Of a stretch of 64,000 bases of DNA, positions 1-7,653 are shown in pieces. The stretch comes from Nocardioides litoris (lineage in GTDB: Bacteria > Actinomycetota > Actinomycetes > Propionibacteriales > Nocardioidaceae). The stretch's first letter is position 1. The number at the start of each line of letters is the position of its first letter. The notes under the pieces are model-generated. The model was not told the origin of the DNA, did not search any database, and saw only the letters and a program-made list of their open reading frames with translations. The stretch lies in assembly GCF_006346315.1 (NCBI RefSeq), contig NZ_VDMR01000002.1:62001-126000 (forward strand), in the 5' to 3' direction. The translations under genes and the position numbers were made by a program.

Positions 1-138
1 CAGCGACCAGCTCGGGTCGGTGCGGCCCTCGCCGTTGAACCAGGTGAGCAGGATGCTGCGACGGCCCTCGAGCTCGGCGATCTCGTCGACGACCACGGCG
101 TACGCCGCGACGCGGGTGTCGACCTCGGTGTAGTGCAC
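1..138 (-). CDS. NUDIX hydrolase, N-terminal part (cut by window edge)
   Basis: This is the first 46 codons of a minus-strand gene that continues past position 1. The protein begins VHYTEVDTRVAAYAVVVDE and continues to a segment ILLTWFNGEG, which is the usual N-terminal strand pattern of actinobacterial NUDIX hydrolases of the MutT/ADP-ribose type. The diagnostic Nudix box (GX5EX7REUXEEXGU) would lie just beyond the edge and is not visible. The GTG at 138 is the only credible start, because an in-frame TAA lies four codons upstream (148-150). Substrate unknown. The gene is divergent from the flavoprotein gene at 189, so the two share a 50-bp intergenic region that carries a KstR-like palindrome. 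Confidence 0.6.
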   Translation of the reverse strand, partial: MHYTEVDTRVAAYAVVVDEIAELEGRRSILLTWFNGEGRTDPSWSL

Positions 139-164
139 CGGCCGACCTTAGGACTCCGCAGAAG

Positions 165-178
165 TAGAACCTGTTCTA
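165..178. promoter_or_regulatory. KstR-like operator palindrome
   Basis: TAGAACCTGTTCTA lies 10 bp upstream of the ATG at 189 and extends to a 16-bp inverted repeat (GTAGAAC-CT-GTTCTAC, 164-179). It matches the published KstR consensus TnnAACnnGTTnnA, the operator of the TetR-family regulator of cholesterol/steroid catabolism in mycobacteria and rhodococci, at all fixed positions. Its place between two divergent starts suggests it represses the flavoprotein gene. A KstR protein is not encoded in this window. Confidence 0.6.
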
Positions 179-188
179 CCATGGACGG

Positions 189-1697
189 ATGACCCTCCAG
201 CCCGCCGCTCCCGGCACCAAGGGCACCGCGATCCCCGAGACCGTCCCCGCCGCGGCCCTGCCCGCCGACGCGCCGTCGTACGACGTCGTGGTGGTCGGGT
301 TCGGCATCGCCGGCGGCTGCGCGGCACTGGAGGCCGCGCGCGCCGGCGCGCGGGTGCTCCTGCTGGAGAGGGCGGCCGTGCACGGCGGCACGTCCTCGCT
401 CTCCGGCGGCCACTTCTACCTCGGCGCCGGCACCGCGGTGCAGCGCGCGACCGGGCACGACGACTCCGTCGAGGCCATGCACGACTACCTCGTCGCGGTG
501 AGCAAGGAGCCCGAGCACGACAAGATCCGCGCCTACTGCGAGGGCTCGGTCGAGCACTTCGACTGGCTGGAGGCGCTGGGGTTCGAGTTCGAGCGGTCCT
601 ACTACCCCGAGAAGGCCGTCATCCAGCCCGGCACCCAGGGCCTGATGTACACGGGCAACGAGAAGGTCTGGCCCTTCAGCACCATGGCCACGCCCGCGCC
701 GCGCGGCCACAAGGTGCCGGCGCCCGGCGAGACCGAGGGCACCAAGCTGGTCATGGACCTGCTGCGCGACCGGGTCGAGGAGGCCGGCGTCGAGGTCCGC
801 TACGAGACCGGCGCGACCCAGCTGGTGGTGGACGAGTCCGGCGCGGTGACCGGCCTGGCCTGGCGCTCCTTCGACGAGACCGGGCTGGTCCGTGCGGGCG
901 GCGTGGTGCTGGCCGCCGGCGGCTTCGTGATGAACCCCGACATGGTGGCTGCCCACACGCCCGCGCTGGCCGAGAAGCCCTTCACCCTCGGCTCGACGTA
1001 CGACGACGGGCTGGGCATCCGCCTCGGCGCCTCGGTCGGCGCCGAGCTCAAGCACATGGACGAGCCGTTCATCACCGCGCCCTTCTACCCGCCGTCGAAG
1101 CTCGTCTTCGGCGTGCTGGTCAACAAGCGCGGCGAGCGGTTCTGCAACGAGGACGGCTACCACTCGCGCACCTCCCAGTTCGTCATGGAGCAGCCCGACA
1201 GCGCGGCCTACCTCGTCGTCGACAGCGACCACGTCGAGTACCCCGCCTTCCCGCTCGCCCCGCTCGTCGACGGCTACGAGACCCTCGCCGAGCTCGAGAC
1301 CGCCCTCGACCTGCCGGCAGGCTCGGTGCAGCGCACGCTCGCCCGGTACGACGAGCTGGCCGCCGCCGGCGACGACGTCGACTTCCACAAGGCGCCCGAG
1401 TGGCTGGCCCCGCAGTCGACGGGCCCGTGGGCCGTCTTCGACCTGACCCTGGGCAAGGCGATCTACGCCGGGTTCACCCTCGGCGGCATCCGGGTGACCG
1501 TCGACGGCGAGGCCCAGCGCCCCGACGGCTCGGTCGTCCGCGGCCTGTACGCCGCCGGCGCGTGCGCGTCCAACCTGGCCCAGGACGGCAAGGGCTACTG
1601 CTCCGGCACCCAGCTCGGCGAGGGCTCCTTCTTCGGCCGTCGCGCCGGCCTCGCCGCGGCGCGGGCGCGAGCGGGGCTCGCGGGTCGGGTCTCGTAG
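189..1697 (+). CDS. FAD-dependent 3-ketosteroid-dehydrogenase-like oxidoreductase
   Basis: This 502-residue protein belongs to the FAD_binding_2 (fumarate reductase / 3-ketosteroid dehydrogenase) superfamily. The dinucleotide-binding motif GFGIAGG is at residues 37-43, followed by the ribose-binding acidic end of strand 2 (LLLERAAVHGGTSS) and a SGGHFYLGAG segment typical of KstD-like enzymes. The C-terminal FAD-contacting block (LYAAGACASN ... GYCSGTQLGEG) starts near residue 453. Such enzymes desaturate the A ring of 3-oxosteroids or reduce related enones; the substrate here is not proven. A KstR-like operator immediately upstream supports a role in sterol catabolism. ATG 189 gives a 30-residue leader before the Rossmann fold, so a later start is possible. 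No other steroid genes are visible nearby. Confidence 0.75.
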   Translation: MTLQPAAPGTKGTAIPETVPAAALPADAPSYDVVVVGFGIAGGCAALEAARAGARVLLLERAAVHGGTSSLSGGHFYLGAGTAVQRATGHDDSVEAMHDYLVAVSKEPEHDKIRAYCEGSVEHFDWLEALGFEFERSYYPEKAVIQPGTQGLMYTGNEKVWPFSTMATPAPRGHKVPAPGETEGTKLVMDLLRDRVEEAGVEVRYETGATQLVVDESGAVTGLAWRSFDETGLVRAGGVVLAAGGFVMNPDMVAAHTPALAEKPFTLGSTYDDGLGIRLGASVGAELKHMDEPFITAPFYPPSKLVFGVLVNKRGERFCNEDGYHSRTSQFVMEQPDSAAYLVVDSDHVEYPAFPLAPLVDGYETLAELETALDLPAGSVQRTLARYDELAAAGDDVDFHKAPEWLAPQSTGPWAVFDLTLGKAIYAGFTLGGIRVTVDGEAQRPDGSVVRGLYAAGACASNLAQDGKGYCSGTQLGEGSFFGRRAGLAAARARAGLAGRVS

Positions 1698-1735
1698 ACC
1701 GGCTCGGGGGCTTCCAGGCTCCTCGCTGGCGCTCG

Positions 1736-1771
1736 TCGCACCTCAGCCACCCTCCGGTGGCTGAGGTGCGA
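1736..1771. terminator. Perfect 16-bp hairpin, terminator or REP-like palindrome
   Basis: A perfect 16-bp inverted repeat (1736-1751 against 1756-1771) surrounds a CTCC loop, 39 bp after the flavoprotein stop. Imperfect pairing extends outward to about 1708 and 1794 (CTCGCTGGCGCTCG against CGAGCGCAGCGAG). There is no T-tract. The core GCTGAGGTGCGA recurs at 38359-38370 in another hairpin, so this is a dispersed element that may also act as a terminator. Confidence 0.6.
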
Positions 1772-1832
1772 GCGCAGCGAGCCTCGAAGCCCCGGGCCCG
1801 ACCACGCCACCCCACGCCGTAGCCTCGGCCAG

Positions 1833-3041
1833 GTGGTGAGCACCGACCGCCTGCAGGCCGCCCAGCGGGCCGACGTGCCGCCGTTCCACGTCATGGACCT
1901 GCTGGCCGCCGCGGCGGAGCGGCAGCGCAGCCACGGCGACCTGCTCAACCTCCTGGCTGGCCAGCCCAGCACCGGCGCCCCGCGGGCGGTCAACGACGAG
2001 GCCGTCCGGCTGCTGCAGAGCGGCGACCCGCTGGGCTACACGCCCGCCACCGGCATCCGCGAGCTCCGCGAGGCCATCGCGGGCCACCACACCAGCCGGT
2101 ACGGCGTCGCGGTCGACCCCGACGAGGTCGTGGTGACCACGGGGAGCAGCGGCGGGTTCCTGCTGGCCTTCCTGGCGGCGTTCGAGGTCGGCGACCGCGT
2201 GGCCATCGCGCGGCCGGGCTACCCCTGCTACCGCAACGTGCTCGCCGCGCTCGGCTGCGAGGTCGTGGAGATCCCGACCGGCCCCGAGACCCGCTTCCAG
2301 CCCACGGTCGACCAGGTGGCGGCCATCCCCGACCTCAAGGGCCTCGTCGTCGCCTCCCCCGCCAACCCCACCGGCACCATGCTGCTGCCGAGCGAGCTCG
2401 CCGCGCTGGCGACGTGGTGCGAGCAGGCGGGCGTCCAGCTGATCAGCGACGAGATCTACCACGGCATCGAGTACGCCCCCGCCGGCGAGCGGCTGGCCCG
2501 CTCGGCCTGGGAGACCAGCCGCGAGGCCGTGGTCTTCTGCTCGTTCTCCAAGTACTTCTCGATGACCGGCTGGCGCATCGGCTGGATGCTGGTGCCCGAC
2601 CGGCTCCGCCGCGCGGTCGACGTGCTCACCGGCAACTTCACCATCTGCCCCCCGGTGCTGGCCCAGCGCGCCTGCGTGGCGGCGTTCACCGAGGCGGCGT
2701 ACGCCGAGCTCGACGGCCACGTCGAGCGGTACGCCGCCAACCGGACCCTCCTGCTCGACGGGCTCGCCCGCCTCGGGGTGACCGGCCTCGCCCCCGCCGA
2801 CGGCGCGTTCTACGCCTACGCCGACCTCGGCCACCTCACCGACGACTCGATGGCCTTCGCCCACGACGTGCTCGCCCGCACCGGCGTCGCGCTCGCCACC
2901 GGCGTCGACTTCGACACCGCCGACGGCGGCCGCTTCGTCCGCTTCTCCTTCGCCGGCCCCGGCGCGGAGATCGAGCAGGCCCTCGACCGCCTGGAGCCCG
3001 TCCTCACCCGGGCCGCACGGTGGTCGAGGACGTCCCGCTAG
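1833..3041 (+). CDS. PLP-dependent class I/II aminotransferase
   Basis: This 402-residue fold-type I aminotransferase has the PLP-binding lysine in SFSKYFSMTGWRIGW (Lys240), the SPANPTGT motif, the D-E-I-Y strand (SDEIYHGIEY) and a C-terminal arginine region (GRFVRFSF) that normally binds the substrate carboxylate. Members act on aspartate, alanine, aromatic or branched amino acids; nothing seen here fixes the substrate. The start is GTG 1833, with GTG 1836 an equal alternative; no strong Shine-Dalgarno is seen. The last nine codons (AARWSRTSR and stop) are read from a dispersed palindromic repeat at 3019-3057, so the natural C-terminus appears to have been extended into a repeat element. It is convergent with the beta-propeller gene. 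Confidence 0.85.
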   Translation: MVSTDRLQAAQRADVPPFHVMDLLAAAAERQRSHGDLLNLLAGQPSTGAPRAVNDEAVRLLQSGDPLGYTPATGIRELREAIAGHHTSRYGVAVDPDEVVVTTGSSGGFLLAFLAAFEVGDRVAIARPGYPCYRNVLAALGCEVVEIPTGPETRFQPTVDQVAAIPDLKGLVVASPANPTGTMLLPSELAALATWCEQAGVQLISDEIYHGIEYAPAGERLARSAWETSREAVVFCSFSKYFSMTGWRIGWMLVPDRLRRAVDVLTGNFTICPPVLAQRACVAAFTEAAYAELDGHVERYAANRTLLLDGLARLGVTGLAPADGAFYAYADLGHLTDDSMAFAHDVLARTGVALATGVDFDTADGGRFVRFSFAGPGAEIEQALDRLEPVLTRAARWSRTSR

Positions 3042-3057
3042 CGACTGTCCCGAGACC
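3019..3057 (+). repeat. Dispersed palindromic repeat copy R1 (degenerate)
   Basis: This 39-bp unit starts GGTGGTCGAGG and ends CGAGACC. It belongs to a family with six copies in the window. The inner hairpin is damaged here (ACGTCCC-GCTA-GCGACTGT), and the first part encodes the C-terminus of the aminotransferase, including the in-repeat TAG stop. Confidence 0.75.
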
Positions 3058-3100
3058 GTCGACCGCGCACCTCGACCCAGCCCACCGGCGGCGGTCGCGT

Positions 3101-3136
3101 GGTCTCGAGACGGGACTTCGTCCCTCCTCGACCACC
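3101..3136 (-). repeat. Dispersed palindromic repeat copy R2
   Basis: This 36-bp unit is in inverse orientation to R1 and R3. It runs GGTCTCGAGAC, inner hairpin GGGAC-TTC-GTCCC, then CTCCTCGACCACC. The inner stem differs from R3, R5 and R6 but is still perfectly paired. Confidence 0.8.
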
Positions 3137-3169
3137 GTCGGGTCGAGCCACCCGGTGGTCGGGCCACAC

Positions 3170-3208
3170 GGTGGTCGAGGAAGTCGCGCTAGCGACTGTC
3201 TCGAGACC
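3170..3208 (+). repeat. Dispersed palindromic repeat copy R3
   Basis: This 39-bp unit runs GGTGGTCGAGGA, inner hairpin AGTCGC-GCTA-GCGACT, then GTCTCGAGACC. It faces R2 and ends 49 bp before the 3' end of the convergent beta-propeller gene at 3258. Confidence 0.8.
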
Positions 3209-3257
3209 ACTCACCGCGGACCTCGACCCAGCCGACCGGCTGCGGTCGTGCGGTGCG

Positions 3258-4655
3258 TCAGCGCGGGAACAGCTGGGACGGCGTCTCCCACAGCGTCTGG
3301 GGCGAGAGCCGCAGGGGCACGGAGGACTCGTTGAAGCCGAGGCCTCGCACGAACGCCCGCTGGACGAAGCCGTTGCGCACCCGCTGCGGGTGGTCGCCGA
3401 CGCGGGTGGTCGAGACGATGCGGGCGGTCTTGTAGCTGATGCGGGAGACGGTGTCGGAGCCGCTCCAGGAGACGTAGCAGTACTTCCCGTCCCAGCTCGG
3501 CGTGACCCAGTAGGGCTTGAGGCCACCCTTGAGCAGCTTGGTGTGGCCCCAGCGCCGGCCCGCGACGACCATCGTGGCGTAGTCGCTCATCGTGCCCGCG
3601 ACGCACAGGCGCTTGCCCCTCGGGTCCATGGCGATGCCGTGGTGGGCCGAGTCGAGCAGGTAGGCCGGCCGCGGCAGGTCGGGCACGAGGTTGGGCAGCC
3701 GCTCGACCCGGGTGATCTTGCCGGTGCGGCGGTCGAGACCGACGAAGCCGTGGAGGAACGAGAGCTGGAAGTAGAACGTCTGCTGGTCCGGCGAGAGGGT
3801 CATCGGCCGCACCGAGATGGAGGTGTCGCGCAGGCCACGCTCGTCGAGCGCCTTGCGCAGGTCGTAGCGCCGCTCGATCTTCAGCGTCCTGGCGTTGACG
3901 ACCTGCAGCACCCGGTCACCCTCGAGCGGGTCGGGGATGCCGGGCTCGTCGAGCGGGCTGTAGACGGTGCCGATGCTGGCGTGCAGGATCCGCTTGCCGC
4001 CGTCGATGAAGATGCTCTCGTGCGGGGAGCCGCCGGAGGCGAACCGGCCGACCTCCTTGCCGTCGCGGATGCGCAGCACGTGGACGACGTTGCCGGTCGA
4101 GGCGCTGACCACGACGCGCCGGCCGTCGGGCGAGACGGCCATGTGGTCCGAGCGCACCCCCGCCACCGGGAAGCGCCACACGATCTTCTTGGTCTGCAGG
4201 CTGATCGCCACGACGTCGGCGAAGGACGGCCGCGAGATCACCACCAGGCGGCCGTCGTTGCTGGAGTACATGTCGTCGACGAACTGGTCGTTGCCCTCGC
4301 CGATGAGCTCACGGATGGCCAGGAAGTAGGCGAGGCGGTAGGGGTTGAGCGCGATCTCGCGCATGCGCGCCTGGTAGTCGGGGACGACGTCGATCGAGGC
4401 GACCCGCCTGAACGTGCGCGGGTCGAGCAGGGTCGCGGTGCCCTCCCAGTTGTCGCCGACGAACACCACGCGCCGCGCGCCCTTGGCGACCGTGCCCGGT
4501 CCGGTGGCGTCGCTGCGCAGCTGCGCCGCCGGCGTACGGCGATCGCTCGCCCCGGACGAGGCGACCTCGGCCTCGGCGGTGGGTGCGGCGAGCGCGCCGC
4601 CGGCGGCGACGACCGCGGAGAGACCCAGCGCGGCCAGGCGTCGGACGAACCCCAT
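3258..4655 (-). CDS. Secreted beta-propeller (YVTN/WD40-like) protein
   Basis: This 465-residue protein has a Sec-type signal peptide (MGFVRRLAALGLSAVVAAGG, then a run ending near ALAAPTAEAE). It continues with repeated blade-like strands such as VVFVGDNWEGTATLLDP, MAVSPDGRRVVVSASTGNVV, GKRILHASIGTVYSP and PSWDGKYCYVSWSGSDTV. The S-P-D-G-R and G-S-D-T-V signatures are typical of YVTN/lactonase-type propellers. It is therefore predicted to be extracytoplasmic; ligand and activity are unknown. The reading frame stays open far upstream, but ATG 4655 is chosen because the signal peptide starts there and GGGAG lies about 9 nt before it. The gene is divergent from the WXG cassette. Confidence 0.75.
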   Translation of the reverse strand: MGFVRRLAALGLSAVVAAGGALAAPTAEAEVASSGASDRRTPAAQLRSDATGPGTVAKGARRVVFVGDNWEGTATLLDPRTFRRVASIDVVPDYQARMREIALNPYRLAYFLAIRELIGEGNDQFVDDMYSSNDGRLVVISRPSFADVVAISLQTKKIVWRFPVAGVRSDHMAVSPDGRRVVVSASTGNVVHVLRIRDGKEVGRFASGGSPHESIFIDGGKRILHASIGTVYSPLDEPGIPDPLEGDRVLQVVNARTLKIERRYDLRKALDERGLRDTSISVRPMTLSPDQQTFYFQLSFLHGFVGLDRRTGKITRVERLPNLVPDLPRPAYLLDSAHHGIAMDPRGKRLCVAGTMSDYATMVVAGRRWGHTKLLKGGLKPYWVTPSWDGKYCYVSWSGSDTVSRISYKTARIVSTTRVGDHPQRVRNGFVQRAFVRGLGFNESSVPLRLSPQTLWETPSQLFPR

Positions 4656-4821
4656 GTTGCGTCGCTCCCTGCTCGAGTGGCTGCACGCCGGCCGACGGAC
4701 GGCGCGTGACGACCACGACATTGTGCCCGTCCCGGCGTTTCGCCGCTCGGGTTGCGGGGAACGGGCCCGGAGACGTCCGCCCCCCACACGACGGCCGGTG
4801 ACGGCACCGAGAGGCACCCCC

Positions 4822-5304
4822 ATGCACCGCACCCCCGGTGGTACCGGTGACACCGACGTCCTGCGGCGCCGGGTCGAGCAGCTGCGCGAGCAGGCCGACG
4901 ACGTCCGGGCCCTGGCCGACCGGCTGGTCGCGCAGACCGAGGCGGTCGGCTGGACCGGGCGGGCCGCTGACTCGATGCGGGTCCGGGTGACCGAGCGGGC
5001 CACCCACCTGCGCACGGCCGCGACCCAGCACGAGACGGCGGCCGACTCCCTCGAGCGGCACCTGCTCGCGGTCGAGTCGACGGCCGAGCGGATCGCCGCG
5101 GTCGAGCGCCGGGCGACCGGACTGGTGGCCGAGGCCCGGGCCCGGGTCGCCGACCTCGAGCGGCGGCGCCACGACGGCGGCGCGGCCGCCGCCGACCTCC
5201 GGCCCGACCCCGACGACGTGGCCCTGGCCGCCTTCGACCCGCCGCCGACCGGCCATCCCGACTGGCTGGCCGTCGAGCTGCCCGGCCTGGAGGGACGCGC
5301 GTGA
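4822..5304 (+). CDS. WXG100-like helical protein, first gene of a T7SS-like cassette
   Basis: This 160-residue protein is almost wholly helical. It has a W-x-G turn (GWTGRAADSM, Trp44-Gly46) between two long heptad-rich helices (RRRVEQLREQADDVRALADR and residues ~60-110). That is the hairpin layout of WXG100/LXG-type substrates of type VII secretion, although it is longer than the classic 100 residues. The C-terminus is charged, then proline-rich. The start ATG 4822 is preceded by GAGAGG (4809-4814). Its stop overlaps the next start (GTGA), so it is translationally coupled to the EspG-like gene. No ESX core genes (EccB/C/D, MycP) are in the window. Family assignment rests on the motif and context. 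Confidence 0.6.
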   Translation: MHRTPGGTGDTDVLRRRVEQLREQADDVRALADRLVAQTEAVGWTGRAADSMRVRVTERATHLRTAATQHETAADSLERHLLAVESTAERIAAVERRATGLVAEARARVADLERRRHDGGAAAADLRPDPDDVALAAFDPPPTGHPDWLAVELPGLEGRA

Positions 5305-6227
5305 CCACCATCGACCTCAGCACCCCACCGCCGCCGCCGTCCTCGCTCCTCGACGGGCTGCCCCGCCGGGTCACCCTGACCCTGCCCGAGCTGCAGCTCG
5401 TCGCCGAGCGCGCGGGCGGCGCACCGCTGCCCTTCGACGTCGCCGCCCCGGCCGCGGTGAGCGCGCTCGAGGCCCGCCTCGGCGCGAGCAGGGGCTCCAG
5501 CGACGACCAGGCCTACCGCGCCGCCCTCGACGCCCTGCACGACCCGGTGACCACCCTGGCCCGCCGGGGCCTGCTGCGCGACGACGTCCTCGACGAGGGC
5601 CTCGCCGGCGCGGTGGGCCTGCTGGCCACCCCGACGTACGCCGTCGACCTCGACGTCGCGGTCGGCGACGCCCAGGTCAAGGCCTGGCACCGTGCCCAGG
5701 ACGACGCCGTCGCCACGCTCGCCACGAGCGACGGCGTCGTGTTCGAGCTGGCCTGGTTCGCCACCTCGGCCTGGCCGGCCGAGCTGGGCCGGGTCGCCGT
5801 GCTGCCCGAGGACCTCGAGCTCCGCTCGTCGGCCGTGCCGCCCGGGGTCGACCTGCCCTACGAGCTGCTCGACGCCACCGTCGAGGCGGTGACGACCGGG
5901 CGAGCCGACCTGCTGCCGCTCCTGGCCGACCAGCGGGCCGGCAGCGTGCTCGACGCCCACGGCCGTCCGGTCTTCGCCGCCGAGCTGCCCGCGCTGCTGC
6001 AGGCCCTCGGGGCCGAGGCGCAGGGCCGGCTGCGGGTGCTCGTCGCCGACGTCTCGACCGAGCGCACCGACGTGGTCGGCGTGCGGTCGTGGGTGCTGCT
6101 CGCCGACGGCTGGCGAAGCCTGCGGCCCCACCGCGACCGCGGCACCCCGCGCGTGGAGCTCCGGTCCGTCGACGCCGCCGACCTGGCCCGCGACCTGGCG
6201 CCCGTCCTGCGAGAGGTGGCCCGATGA
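5301..6227 (+). CDS. EspG-like T7SS chaperone (putative)
   Basis: This 308-residue protein resembles ESX secretion-associated EspG proteins in overall pattern. It has an N-terminal LTLPELQLVAERAGG strand-helix, a middle LLATPTYAVDLDVAVGD strand pair followed by a DGVVFELAWF strand, and a C-terminal SWVLLADGWRSLRP strand. EspG proteins are cytosolic chaperones that hold PE-PPE/WXG substrates before export. The GTG start at 5301 overlaps the WXG gene stop by 4 nt, and its own stop overlaps the following ATG (ATGA), so the three genes form one unit. A chaperone coupled to a WXG protein is exactly what a T7SS substrate module would need. No enzymatic motif is visible. The assignment is pattern-based and should be tested by profile search. 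Confidence 0.5.
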   Translation: MTTIDLSTPPPPPSSLLDGLPRRVTLTLPELQLVAERAGGAPLPFDVAAPAAVSALEARLGASRGSSDDQAYRAALDALHDPVTTLARRGLLRDDVLDEGLAGAVGLLATPTYAVDLDVAVGDAQVKAWHRAQDDAVATLATSDGVVFELAWFATSAWPAELGRVAVLPEDLELRSSAVPPGVDLPYELLDATVEAVTTGRADLLPLLADQRAGSVLDAHGRPVFAAELPALLQALGAEAQGRLRVLVADVSTERTDVVGVRSWVLLADGWRSLRPHRDRGTPRVELRSVDAADLARDLAPVLREVAR

Positions 6228-7618
6228 CCGAGCAGCCCCACCGCCTGCGCGCGGTCCCCGACGACCAGGCGGTCCTGGCCGCGGCGGCGGCGGAGGACGG
6301 CCGCGCCGCGACCACGCCCGCCGAGGCGGCCGCGATGGCCGACCGCTACGACCGGATGGGACGCCTGGCCGCGCTGTTCGACGAGTCGGCCGAGCAGGTC
6401 CGCCACCAAGCCGGGCTCGGCTCCGACGTGGCCACCGACCCGGCGTTCACCGACTCCCGGCCCCTGTCCCCCGCCACGTGGGACCAGGCCGAGGAGGACC
6501 TGCGCGGCACCACCTCCGGCAAGCGGGGGCTGCTCAACCGCTCCATCGAGCTCGACGCCGACGCCCTGGTGCTGCGGGCGACGGTGCTGACCTACCGCTG
6601 GATCGACGAGCTGCAGACCGCGGCCTACAAGACGCTGGGCTCGATCGCCGGCCGCGCCATCGGCTACCTTGCACCCGAGGTCGCCCTCGGCGGCGCCATC
6701 GTCTCGGCCGGCCTGATCGAGACCGACGCGCTCGACCGCGACGGGGTCGCGGCCTACCTCGACGAGCTCGCCGGCGCCAACCCCGAGCTGCTCGAGCACG
6801 TCACCAGCGGCGGGGGCGGGCTCCTCGACGGCCTGCGGATGCGCTCGCTGCTCACCACCGGCGTGCTCGCCGGCGACCGCGGCCGCCAGGCCGCCCAGGG
6901 CGGCCTGCGCGCCCTGGGCGTCGACCCGCTGGTCCAGGACCTCGGACCCGCCCTGCGCGACGTCGCCGGGGGCCTCGTCGACGACGACGGCGACCCCGCC
7001 GAGGGTGGCGCCGGCGTCGAGGGGGCCGACGGCACCGCGGCCGGCGGAGCGCCGCGCAGCCTGGCCGACCTGCTCACCGAGCTCTCGCGCACCACGGCCA
7101 CGGTCACGGTGCGCCGGGTCGGCGACCACCGGTTCGTGGCGTTCCTGCCGGGCCCCGACGGCGCCGTCCCGCGCCGGCTGCGGCTGGTCGGCGGCGACCA
7201 GTCGTCGTACGCCGCCCAGGTGGTGCGCACGATCGAGCGGGCCGTCGCCGGCGTCACCGACCCCCGGGTCATGCTGGTCGGGGTCGGCCAGGGCGGCGTG
7301 GCCGCAGCGGAGGTCGCGGCGCAGGAGGGCGGCGCCCGGTTCACCGTCGACCAGGTGGTCACCGCGGGTGCGCCCTCGGCCCACGTGCCGCGCATCCCCG
7401 AGCCCACCCGGGTCCTGGCCCTGGAGGACCGCTCCGACCCCGTCGCGCTGCTCGGCTCGCTCATCGGCGGCACCGGCGCGCCCAACCGGGTCACGGTCGT
7501 CTACGACGGCGGCCACGAGGGGTACGTCGACGGCGGCCGCGCCGCCGACGCCGCCGACCACCCGGCGCTGCGCGAGGAGCTGGCCCGGCTCGTCGACCTC
7601 GGCTACCTCGCCGGCTGA
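6224..7618 (+). CDS. Alpha/beta-hydrolase (lipase-like) protein with nucleophile Ser replaced by Gly
   Basis: This 464-residue protein has a helical N-terminal half (residues 1-250) and a C-terminal lipase-like alpha/beta-hydrolase domain. The nucleophile elbow reads LVGVGQGGVAA, so the expected G-x-S-x-G has Gly355 where the catalytic serine belongs. A plausible acid (Asp402 in LALEDRSDP) and histidine (His431 in DGGHEGYVDG) are retained in the right order. The domain is thus probably catalytically dead or uses altered chemistry. The ATG at 6224 overlaps the EspG-like stop. As the last gene of the WXG/EspG-like cassette it may be the exported effector or a surface-binding protein; that is inference. 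Confidence 0.65.
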   Translation: MTEQPHRLRAVPDDQAVLAAAAAEDGRAATTPAEAAAMADRYDRMGRLAALFDESAEQVRHQAGLGSDVATDPAFTDSRPLSPATWDQAEEDLRGTTSGKRGLLNRSIELDADALVLRATVLTYRWIDELQTAAYKTLGSIAGRAIGYLAPEVALGGAIVSAGLIETDALDRDGVAAYLDELAGANPELLEHVTSGGGGLLDGLRMRSLLTTGVLAGDRGRQAAQGGLRALGVDPLVQDLGPALRDVAGGLVDDDGDPAEGGAGVEGADGTAAGGAPRSLADLLTELSRTTATVTVRRVGDHRFVAFLPGPDGAVPRRLRLVGGDQSSYAAQVVRTIERAVAGVTDPRVMLVGVGQGGVAAAEVAAQEGGARFTVDQVVTAGAPSAHVPRIPEPTRVLALEDRSDPVALLGSLIGGTGAPNRVTVVYDGGHEGYVDGGRAADAADHPALREELARLVDLGYLAG

Positions 7619-7653
7619 CCCCGCCGCCGCGCCACGCAGCGGCTCGCGGCGGC

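Larger units (their letters stand above)
3064..3249. repeat. Paired 34-bp spacer repeat flanking R2/R3
   Basis: Two nearly identical direct copies of a GC-rich 34-bp segment (ACCTCGACCCAGCCSACCGG followed by a GCGGTCG tail) lie at about 3064-3097 and 3217-3249. They bracket palindromic units R2 and R3. Together with R1 this makes a mosaic array filling most of the 216-bp gap between two convergent genes. Confidence 0.6.

Noticed and set aside
4656..6131. Upstream extension of the beta-propeller gene on the minus strand
   Set aside because: Sequence before ATG 4655 is low-complexity Arg/Ala/Gly antisense to the WXG/EspG-like genes; the signal peptide and ribosome site mark 4655 as the start.
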